This document shows, piece after piece, positions 1 to 4,615 of a stretch of DNA of 13,077 nucleotides (position 1 is its first letter; each line of letters opens with the position of its first letter). The stretch lies in assembly GCA_016210805.1 (NCBI GenBank), contig JACQTL010000082.1, positions 1-13,077 on the forward strand, read 5' to 3'. Source of the DNA: Actinomycetota bacterium (GTDB lineage Bacteria; Actinomycetota; UBA4738; G016210805). The notes below the pieces were generated by a model that was not told the DNA's origin, made no database searches, and saw only the letters and a list, made by a program, of their open reading frames with translations. Both the position numbers and the translations under genes were made by a program.

Positions 1-41
1 GTGAGCACCAGCTCGACCTTGGGCCGTCCCCGTCCCGCCAT
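1..41 (-). CDS. IS630-family transposase, N-terminal fragment (runs off the left edge)
   Basis: An ATG at 41-39 on the minus strand opens a frame reading MAGRGRPKVELVL before the window ends. This matches the typical IS630-family transposase start, a short basic stretch with RPK followed by x-L-V-L, just before the helix-turn-helix DNA-binding region. A strong Shine-Dalgarno sequence GGGAGG (52-47) sits 5 nt upstream of the ATG, which supports this start. Only 13 residues are visible, so the family call rests on this signature plus the TA-flanked element end at 120. The catalytic DDE domain lies outside the window. Whether the transposase is intact cannot be told. Confidence 0.6.
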   Translation of the reverse strand, partial: MAGRGRPKVELVL

Positions 42-120
42 CGCCGCCTCCCATCGTCGCCGACACACGATGAGAACACGAACGATGGCTCTATTCCAGC
101 GAACTTACAACTCAGGACAC
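1..120 (-). mobile_element. IS630-family insertion sequence, one end only (truncated by the window edge)
   Basis: The element is inferred from two things seen together. An IS630-like transposase N-terminus reads leftward off the window at 41-1. Its upstream non-coding end finishes at 120 against a TA dinucleotide (121-122) in the context CTAG. IS630/Tc1-mariner elements are known to insert at and duplicate TA, often within CTAG. Read on the minus strand, the end begins GTGTCCTGAGTTGTAAGTTC, which would be the terminal inverted repeat. The partner repeat and the second TA lie outside the window, so the element's length and integrity cannot be judged. It sits downstream of the first acidic-protein gene and does not interrupt a visible gene. 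Confidence 0.62.
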
Positions 121-145
121 TAGTCCGTCGGTTGCAGGCACGACG

Positions 146-170
146 GGGGGGCGGGCCGGGCCCGCCCCCC
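146..170 (-). terminator. Strong GC hairpin downstream of the first acidic gene
   Basis: A perfect 10-bp inverted repeat GGGGGGCGGG / CCCGCCCCCC surrounds the 5-nt loop CCGGG. It begins 34 nt beyond the stop codon of the gene ending at 205. No T-run follows on the minus strand, so it would be a hairpin-only terminator of the sort common in high-GC actinobacteria. It also separates the gene from the IS end at 120. The remaining bases of 123-204 show nothing else. Confidence 0.55.
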
Positions 171-204
171 TCGCCGGGGTCCCACGCAGCGCCAGCTGCG
201 TTCC

Positions 205-702
205 TCAGTTGCCGCCGCCGGGTCCCGACGAGTCGTCGTCGCCGTCCTGGTCCTCAGCGTCGTCGTCCTCGTCGGCGTCGTCGTCGGCGTCGTCGTCGTC
301 GTCGGCGTCGTCGTCGGCGTCGTCGTCCGCGTCGTCGTCCTCGTCGTCACCGGGGCCCGGGCCGGAGTTCTCTCCGGGGCCGGAGCGATCGTCGTCGTCC
401 GCCTCGTCGTCGCCCGCGTTGCCTGGGCCGGAGTTCTCGCTCGGCCCCGACCGGTCGTCATCGACCTCGCCCTCGTCGTCGTCTCCAGCGTTGCCCGGTC
501 CCGAGTTGCCCTGATCCGTGCCGGGAACGATCCCTGAGCACTCCGGGTCGTCCTGGTGCTCGACCTCGTCGCAGGGACCGCTCACGTCCTCGACGCTCGC
601 GACCACCGGCCCCGCCCCGGACGACGCGATCGCCCCGGCGGCGAGGGCCCCCACCACCATGGCCCCCACCAGGGCCAGGATCCGCAGCAGCTTCCCGCTC
701 AC
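205..702 (-). CDS. Exported Asp-rich repeat protein (acidic protein 1)
   Basis: The protein has 165 residues. The start is the GTG at 702, because the Shine-Dalgarno GGGAGG (716-711) lies 8 nt from it and overlaps the earlier GTG codons at 711 and 708. Residues 1-36 look like a signal peptide or anchor: basic SGKLLR, then a hydrophobic run, then small residues around AIASSGAGPVVAS. A Cys pair (C44, C55) follows and could form one disulfide. The rest is low complexity: three NSGPG-x-x-GDD units (about 66-76, 91-99, 112-120), two DRSGPxENSGPG units (83-94, 105-116), then a DDDA-repeat tract (about 119-150) and the tail SSGPGGGN. The mature protein is a strong polyanion, suited to binding cations or basic surfaces, but that role is inference. 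The same DRSG and HSGPGGGG-type motifs recur in the protein encoded at 834-1310, so the two look paralogous. No enzymatic domain is recognised. Confidence 0.78.
   Translation of the reverse strand: MSGKLLRILALVGAMVVGALAAGAIASSGAGPVVASVEDVSGPCDEVEHQDDPECSGIVPGTDQGNSGPGNAGDDDEGEVDDDRSGPSENSGPGNAGDDEADDDDRSGPGENSGPGPGDDEDDDADDDADDDADDDDDADDDADEDDDAEDQDGDDDSSGPGGGN
257..349 (-). repeat. Trinucleotide / 12-bp tandem repeat encoding DDDA
   Basis: The plus strand reads runs of GTC interrupted by GCG, forming imperfect 12-bp units GCGTCGTCGTCG repeated about five times, with one unit expanded by two extra triplets. On the coding (minus) strand this gives GAC-rich Asp/Ala repeats. All changes of unit number would be multiples of three, so the tract can grow or shrink in frame. 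Confidence 0.85.
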
Positions 703-710
703 ATCCACCA

Positions 711-716
711 CCTCCC
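711..716 (-). promoter_or_regulatory. Ribosome binding site deciding the start of acidic protein 1
   Basis: GGGAGG is followed by three in-frame GTG codons (711, 708, 702). The first overlaps the site and the second lies only 2 nt beyond it. The third is at 8 nt, a normal spacing, so translation most likely starts at 702. Confidence 0.6.
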
Positions 717-738
717 AGTAGGTCGACGCAACGAGGCC

Positions 739-744
739 AACCTA
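739..744 (-). promoter_or_regulatory. Possible -10 box (TAGGTT) for acidic protein 1
   Basis: TAGGTT matches the actinobacterial TANNNT consensus and would give a start site near 732 with a leader of about 30 nt containing the GGGAGG site. No convincing -35 was seen. A degenerate copy of the regulator box lies upstream at 778-795. Confidence 0.35.
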
Positions 745-777
745 GGCGGGTGGTGGCAATGGCCCGCCCAACCGGGA

Positions 778-795
778 TGAAAGAGCGGGGAAAGG
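778..795 (-). promoter_or_regulatory. Degenerate third copy of the 11-bp-period direct repeat
   Basis: On the minus strand CTTTCCCCGCTCTTTCAT aligns with CTTAACCCGCTCTTACCG in the box before acidic protein 2. They share CTT, CCCGCTCTT and one further C (13 of 18 positions), with the same 11-bp period between the CTT half-sites. It lies 35 nt upstream of the TAGGTT -10 box, against 13 nt at the two better boxes. The difference is 22 bp, two helical turns. It could be chance in GC-rich DNA. Confidence 0.35.
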
Positions 796-833
796 TTCCG
801 AGGGACGCCGGGGTCGGAGCGGCTGGCCGACGA

Positions 834-1310
834 TCAGTCGTCGTCGGGGTCGTCCCCGCCGCCACCCGGCCCGGAGTGATCGTCGGAGCCGTCGTCCTTG
901 CCGTCTTCCCCGGAACCGGAGGTGCCCGAGCCCGAGGTCGGCGAGCTGGTCAGCGAGTCGTCGTCGGAGCCCGAGCCGGAGTTCGAGCCGGACCGGTCGG
1001 TGTCCTCCACGCCGTCCCCGCCGCCCGATCCCCCGCCGTGGTCGTCGCCCGGCTCGCCGCCGCCCCCGGTCGCGGAGGCCGTGGGAGAGGGCGTCTCCTT
1101 CTCCGGCTCCTCCTCCGACTCCGTCTCCGACGGGCTCGGGGAGGGGGATCCCGCGTCGTCGCCGGGCGAGAGGTCGTCGCCGACCGGCTGGACGGGCCCG
1201 GCCGGCGTGCCCAGGCTCCGCCCGGCCAGCGCGTATCCGCCCAGCGTGAGCGCGACGGCGACCAGCAGCCCGCCGATCCCCAGCCCGACCATGCCGAGGA
1301 ACCGCTTCAT
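834..1310 (-). CDS. Membrane-anchored or secreted acidic Ser/Gly/Asp-rich protein (acidic protein 2)
   Basis: The protein has 158 residues from the ATG at 1310. A GTG at 1316 would add two residues. Neither has a Shine-Dalgarno sequence, but TACCCT (1323-1318) ends 7 nt before the ATG, so a leaderless transcript fits best. Residues 1-31 (MKRF then a hydrophobic run to about 29) form a signal peptide or single membrane anchor. No lipobox cysteine is present. The remainder is disordered and very acidic: a Ser/Pro/Glu section (about 53-78), a Gly/Asp section (about 82-103), DRSG plus SGSGS-DDD (105-118), SGSG repeats, and the tail DDHSGPGGGGDDPDDD. The gene follows the histidine kinase by about 36 nt and has its own promoter with a regulator box overlapping the kinase stop codon. 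It shares motifs with acidic protein 1. The function is unknown. An extracytoplasmic polyanion that binds cations or the wall is inference. Confidence 0.78.
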   Translation of the reverse strand: MKRFLGMVGLGIGGLLVAVALTLGGYALAGRSLGTPAGPVQPVGDDLSPGDDAGSPSPSPSETESEEEPEKETPSPTASATGGGGEPGDDHGGGSGGGDGVEDTDRSGSNSGSGSDDDSLTSSPTSGSGTSGSGEDGKDDGSDDHSGPGGGGDDPDDD

Positions 1311-1317
1311 GGCCACG

Positions 1318-1323
1318 AGGGTA
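1318..1323 (-). promoter_or_regulatory. -10 box (TACCCT) of acidic protein 2, leaderless arrangement
   Basis: TACCCT fits TANNNT and is followed by exactly 7 nt and then ATG, so the transcript would begin at or next to the start codon. Upstream, at a gap of 13 nt, lies the proximal half of the direct-repeat box (1332-1355). Confidence 0.5.
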
Positions 1324-1331
1324 TCGAGGCC

Positions 1332-1355
1332 CGCGGTAAGAGCGGGTTAAGCCCG
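1332..1355 (-). promoter_or_regulatory. Putative response-regulator box, copy A (CGGGCTTA-N8-TTA)
   Basis: On the minus strand the box reads CGGGCTTA, then 8 nt, then TTA, giving two CTTA half-sites 11 bp apart. That is the direct-repeat period usual for OmpR/PhoB-family dimers. The same element, 16 of 24 positions identical including the first eight, occurs before the response-regulator gene, and in both places exactly 13 nt separate the second TTA from the -10 box. The distal half-site overlaps the TAA stop codon of the histidine kinase. Confidence 0.6.
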
Positions 1356-2795
1356 GACGCGCGGGCCGGAGCCCTGCCGGTCCGGGCCGGTCGCCGGGCC
1401 GCCGGAGCCTCGGGGAGCGGACGGGAGCCGGACCTCGACGACGGTCCCGCCGCCGTCGGCGGCGGCCACCCTCACCCGTCCCGCCCACCGCTCGGCCAGG
1501 TCCCTGACGATGGCCAGGCCCAGCCCGGAGCCCCCGGGCGGCGCCCCCCGGCCGCGGAAGAACCGCTCGGTGACCCGGTCGATCTCGTCCGGGGCGATCC
1601 CCGCCCCCCGGTCCCGGACCCGGACCACGACCCACCCGTCCTCCGGGCCCGATCGCACGGTTATCGGACCGGGCGCGTAGGAGATCGCGTTGTCGATCAG
1701 GTTGTCGAGGACCTGGGCCAGGTCGCCTGCCGCGGCCGCCGCCGTGCCGCCCTCCCCGGCCACGTCCAGGGAGGCGCCGGCCTCCTCTGCCCTCCCCCGC
1801 CACCGGTCCACGGCCTCGGCCACCGCCGCTCCCACGTCGACGGCCTCCCCCTCGCCGGTCTCAACCTCGCGGGCCAGCACCAGGAGCCGCTCCACGACCT
1901 CCGAGAGGCGGTCCACCTCCCCGTCCGCCGCCTCGAGACCCTGCCGGAGACCGGAGGGGAGGGCGGGGTCGGCCAGGGCCGACTCGATACGGAGCTTCAT
2001 CCCGGTCAGGGGGGTTCGGAGCTGGTGCGACGCGTTGGCCACGAACTCGCGCTGCGACCGGACGACGGCCTCCAGGCGGCTGGCCATCTCGTCGAACGAC
2101 TCGGCGACCTCCTCGATCTCCCTGGCCCCGCGGATCCCCTCGGTCCTGGCGGAGAGGTCGCCGGCGCCCAGCCGGTGCGCGGCGCCCTGGAGCCGGGCCA
2201 GGGGGCGGGCCAGCGACCGGGCCACGAACCACGCGATGATGAGGCCGGCCACGAGCCCGGCCCCGCCCACCGCCACGAGGCCCAGGATGGTCCGCTGGAC
2301 GTTCCGCCTGACCTGTTCGAGGCCGGTGGAGATGCGCACGGCCCCCCCCTCGGGGCGGCCCTCAACGAAGACGGGGACGGCGGTGGCCAGGATGTCCTGG
2401 CCGAGCGTCTCGCTGAACCGCACGTCGGTCGCCGGACGATCCACCCCCCCGTCGAGCCCGAGGGCGGCCAGGATCTCGGGCCGTCCCGGGGTGGCGTAGT
2501 CCCGACCGAGGAGGGCGGTACCCGCCGAGTCGGCGATCAGCGCCCCGCCCTCGTCGACGACGATGATCCTTCCCCCGATCGTCTCGATCGAGCGCTCCAC
2601 GACCCGCTGGAACCGCTCGGCCAGGTCCTCGGGGTCCCGGTCGGCGATCGTGGAGCCCAGGATGGCGGCCATGGTCTGGGCCTGGGCCAGCGACTGTGCC
2701 TCGGCCTCCGCCAGGCCCCGGCGCTGGAGGGTCAGGGCGAGCGGGACCTCGAGCGCCACGATCACCGTGAGCAGGATGTAGGCGAACGCCAGCAT
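1347..2795 (-). CDS. Sensor histidine kinase (two TM segments, HAMP, HisKA, HATPase_c)
   Basis: The protein has 482 residues. TM1 is about 3-22 and an extracytoplasmic sensor region of about 145 residues follows. TM2 is about 169-192 (TILGLVAV to AWFVA), then HAMP to about 245. The dimerisation/phosphoacceptor motif is FVANASHQLRTPL with H257. The N box is DNLIDNA (364-370), G1 is DRGAGI (395-400), the F box is ERFFRG (410-415) and G2 is GGSGLGLAI (421-429). All catalytic boxes are intact. It autophosphorylates and should pass phosphate to the regulator encoded just upstream at 2826-3530. The architecture (HAMP, no PAS) differs from SenX3. The ATG at 2795 lies 30 nt after the regulator stop. 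In the same frame the sequence upstream encodes basic residues (VRGRL) that would normally flank TM1, and the only strong GGAGGA lies 25 nt from the ATG, so the real start is unclear. The sensor domain is not recognised, so the stimulus is unknown. Confidence 0.93.
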   Translation of the reverse strand: MLAFAYILLTVIVALEVPLALTLQRRGLAEAEAQSLAQAQTMAAILGSTIADRDPEDLAERFQRVVERSIETIGGRIIVVDEGGALIADSAGTALLGRDYATPGRPEILAALGLDGGVDRPATDVRFSETLGQDILATAVPVFVEGRPEGGAVRISTGLEQVRRNVQRTILGLVAVGGAGLVAGLIIAWFVARSLARPLARLQGAAHRLGAGDLSARTEGIRGAREIEEVAESFDEMASRLEAVVRSQREFVANASHQLRTPLTGMKLRIESALADPALPSGLRQGLEAADGEVDRLSEVVERLLVLAREVETGEGEAVDVGAAVAEAVDRWRGRAEEAGASLDVAGEGGTAAAAAGDLAQVLDNLIDNAISYAPGPITVRSGPEDGWVVVRVRDRGAGIAPDEIDRVTERFFRGRGAPPGGSGLGLAIVRDLAERWAGRVRVAAADGGGTVVEVRLPSAPRGSGGPATGPDRQGSGPRVRA

Positions 2796-2820
2796 CAGCC
2801 GGCCGCGGACGCTCGTGTCT

Positions 2821-2826
2821 TCCTCC
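2821..2826 (-). promoter_or_regulatory. Shine-Dalgarno-like GGAGGA overlapping the regulator stop codon
   Basis: GGAGGA begins on the last base of the regulator's TAG stop. It is too far (25 nt) from the kinase ATG at 2795 for normal initiation. No ATG, GTG or TTG lies in frame between them. The only codons at normal spacing are ACG (2816), AGC and GTC. It therefore suggests either a non-standard start or coupled re-initiation. Confidence 0.4.
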
Positions 2827-3530
2827 TACCGATCGGCCCCGAGGTCCTCACGGGAGGCGAACCGGAATCCCACGCCCCGGACCGTGGAGATGTAGCGCGG
2901 CAGGGCGGGATCGTCCTCGATCTTCTTGCGGAGCCACGAGACGTGGACGTCGAGGGTCTTGGTGGGCCCGAACCAGTGGGGGTCCCACACCTCGTCCATG
3001 ATCTCCTCGCGCCGGGCCACCCGTCCCGCGTTGTCCATGAGGAACTGGAGCAGGTCGAACTCCTTCGCGGCCAGCTCGACGGGCTCGCCGTTCCTGGTCA
3101 CCGTCCGGGAGTCGCGGTCCAGCCGGATGGCCCCGATCTGGACCACGCCCCGGCGGGACGGCCTGGCCTCGTGCCGGCGGAGGACGGCCCGGATCCGGGC
3201 CACCAGCTCCCGGACCGAGAACGGCTTCACGACGTAGTCGTCGGCTCCGAGCTCCAGCCCCACGACCCGGTCGACCTCCTCACCCCTGGCCGTGAGCATG
3301 ATGATGGGGACCGGGGACTCCCCCCGGATCTCCCTGGCCAGGTCGCGCCCGTCGCGGTCGGGGAGCATCAGGTCCAGCAGGACGAGGTCGAAGGGGCGGT
3401 CCCGGAAGGCGGCCATGGCCGTGGCGCCGTCGGGGGCGACCTCGGCCTGGAACCCCTCCCGCTCGAGGTGCTCGGCGAGGGGCTCGGAGATCCCGGTCTC
3501 GTCCTCCACCACCAGGATGCGCTGCCTCAT
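2826..3530 (-). CDS. OmpR/PhoB-family DNA-binding response regulator
   Basis: The protein has 234 residues. The receiver domain spans about 3-117 with acidic pocket E9/D10, phosphoacceptor D53 (in LLDLMLPDRDG), T80 (IIMLTARG) and K102 (VVKPF). A winged-helix DNA-binding domain follows at about 130-230, with the typical EFDLLQFLMDNAGRVA recognition region, DVHVSWLRKKIEDD and a C-terminal VRGVGFRF wing. It is close in style to actinobacterial RegX3/PhoB-like regulators, but orthology is not claimed. It precedes its kinase in one operon. The ATG at 3530 has no Shine-Dalgarno sequence. TAGCAT ends 9 nt upstream, suggesting a leaderless or nearly leaderless transcript. A direct-repeat box at 3554-3577 lies just upstream, so autoregulation is likely. 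The same box precedes acidic protein 2, which makes that gene the best candidate target. Confidence 0.95.
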   Translation of the reverse strand: MRQRILVVEDETGISEPLAEHLEREGFQAEVAPDGATAMAAFRDRPFDLVLLDLMLPDRDGRDLAREIRGESPVPIIMLTARGEEVDRVVGLELGADDYVVKPFSVRELVARIRAVLRRHEARPSRRGVVQIGAIRLDRDSRTVTRNGEPVELAAKEFDLLQFLMDNAGRVARREEIMDEVWDPHWFGPTKTLDVHVSWLRKKIEDDPALPRYISTVRGVGFRFASREDLGADR

Positions 3531-3539
3531 CGCGGCAAG

Positions 3540-3545
3540 ATGCTA
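3540..3545 (-). promoter_or_regulatory. -10 box (TAGCAT) of the response-regulator operon
   Basis: TAGCAT is separated from the ATG at 3530 by 9 nt, with no ribosome binding site in between, so the mRNA would be leaderless or nearly so. The regulator box ends 13 nt upstream, in the position of a -35 element, an arrangement typical of activators that replace a poor -35. The identical hexamer precedes purF. Confidence 0.55.
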
Positions 3546-3549
3546 CCGG

Positions 3550-3585
3550 CCGACCGGTTAACCGGGCGCTAAGCCCGCCGGTCGG
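3550..3585 (-). terminator. Hairpin after purM, overlapping the regulator box
   Basis: Outer arms CCGACCGG (3550-3557) and CCGGTCGG (3578-3585) pair over 8 bp. Directly inside, CGGGC (3563-3567) pairs with GCCCG (3573-3577) around the loop GCTAA, leaving TTAAC bulged. It begins 21 nt beyond the purM stop on the purM transcript and has no following T-run. It may end or attenuate purFM transcription before the next same-strand operon. The identical DNA also carries the putative operator, so the symmetry may instead serve protein binding. Confidence 0.4.
3554..3577 (-). promoter_or_regulatory. Putative response-regulator box, copy B (CGGGCTTA-N8-TTA), autoregulatory
   Basis: The minus strand reads CGGGCTTA, 8 nt, then TTA, with half-sites 11 bp apart and the second TTA 13 nt from the -10 box at 3545. 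Copy A before acidic protein 2 has the same sequence core and identical spacing. The site also contains the perfect 12-bp palindrome CCGGTTAACCGG (3554-3565). Confidence 0.6.
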
Positions 3586-3606
3586 GCGAGCGCGGACGGA
3601 GTCCGA

Positions 3607-4602
3607 TCAGCCCGCGCCGACGATCCGGCCGATCACGTGGCCCGGGGATCCGGCCGCCTCCGCGTGCCCCAGCACGTCGACCTGGTTCTCGGGCGGGATC
3701 ACCAGGGCCATGCCGATCCCCATGTTGAAGGTGGCCGCCATCTCGTCGGGGTCGACGTCCCCCGCCTCGGCCACCAGGCCGAAGATCGGCGGGACCGGCC
3801 AGCTCCCCCGGTCGACGTCCGCCCGCAGGCCGGGAGGCAGGACCCTGGGCAGGTTCCCGGGAAGGCCCCCGCCGGTCACGTGGGCGGCGGCGTGCAGGAG
3901 CCCCTCCCCGGCCAGCCGCCGGACCAGCGGAGCGTAGATCGCCGTCGGCTCGAGGAGCTCGTCGCCGAGGGGACGGGGCAGCCCCGGCGGGGCGGCGTCG
4001 AGGGACAGGCCCGCCTCCTCCAGGAGGACCCGGCGGACCAGGCTGAAGCCGTTCGAATGGAGCCCGCTGGAGGAGAGCCCGACCACCACGTCCCCCTCCC
4101 GTACCCGGTCGGGTCCCAGGACCTCATCCTCGGCCACCACGCCCACGCAGAAGCCGGCCAGGTCGAAGCGGCCCGGGTCGAGGACGCCCGGGTGCTCGGC
4201 GGTCTCCCCGCCGAGCAGGGCGCACCCCGCCCGCCTGCAACCCTCGGCCACGCCGGAGACGATCGCGGCCACATCCTCGGGCTCGACCCGCCCCACGGCC
4301 AGGTAGTCGAGGAACAGGAGCGGCTCGGCCCCCGTGCAGGCGACGTCGTCGGCGCACATGGCCACCAGGTCGATGCCCACCGTGTCCAGCCGGCCGGCCA
4401 GCCGAGCCACCTCGACCTTCGTGCCCACGCCGTCCGTGGCCGCGGCCAGGAGCCGGCCGTCCCCGATCCGGAACAGGCCGGCGAACCCCCCGACCCCCTC
4501 CACCACCTCGGGGCGGGTGGCGTCACCGGCCAGCGCGCGGATCAGGGCCACGGCGCGCTCCGCCGCGTCGAGGTCGACCCCGGCCTCCCGGTAGGCGCTC
4601 AA
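3607..4602 (-). CDS. purM: Phosphoribosylformylglycinamidine cyclo-ligase (AIR synthetase)
   Basis: The protein has 331 residues, close to the usual 340-350. It converts FGAM plus ATP to aminoimidazole ribonucleotide, the fifth step of de novo purine synthesis, in the cytoplasm. Diagnostic segments are YREAGVDLDA at the N-terminus, the ATP/Mg loop ATDGVGTKVE (about 55-64), GIDLVAMCADDVACTGAEPL (76-95), LLGGETAEHPG (about 124-134), GLHSNGFSLVR and the C-terminal glycine-rich HVTGGGLPGNLPR. The start is a TTG at 4602, 13 nt after the purF stop. It is preferred because it places YREAGVD at the conserved position. The best upstream purine-rich match is only GGTGAGG immediately before it, so translation is probably coupled to purF. 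PurM and PurL are members of the same AIRS superfamily. Confidence 0.96.
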   Translation of the reverse strand: MSAYREAGVDLDAAERAVALIRALAGDATRPEVVEGVGGFAGLFRIGDGRLLAAATDGVGTKVEVARLAGRLDTVGIDLVAMCADDVACTGAEPLLFLDYLAVGRVEPEDVAAIVSGVAEGCRRAGCALLGGETAEHPGVLDPGRFDLAGFCVGVVAEDEVLGPDRVREGDVVVGLSSSGLHSNGFSLVRRVLLEEAGLSLDAAPPGLPRPLGDELLEPTAIYAPLVRRLAGEGLLHAAAHVTGGGLPGNLPRVLPPGLRADVDRGSWPVPPIFGLVAEAGDVDPDEMAATFNMGIGMALVIPPENQVDVLGHAEAAGSPGHVIGRIVGAG

Positions 4603-4615
4603 GCCCTCACCGGCC

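Noticed and set aside
257..349. CRISPR-like repeat array
   Set aside because: The repeats are contiguous triplets and 12-bp units inside a coding frame, with no spacers or cas genes.
209..514. Ser/Pro-rich plus-strand frame opposite acidic protein 1
   Set aside because: It is the complement of the Asp/Gly repeat tract. The minus-strand frame has a signal sequence, ribosome binding site and shared motifs with acidic protein 2.
132..3572. Plus-strand open frame of 1146 codons opposite the acidic genes, kinase and regulator
   Set aside because: Its translation is Arg/Pro/Gly-rich low complexity without domains. It is an antisense shadow of minus-strand genes that have intact family motifs, which is expected where third positions are G/C.
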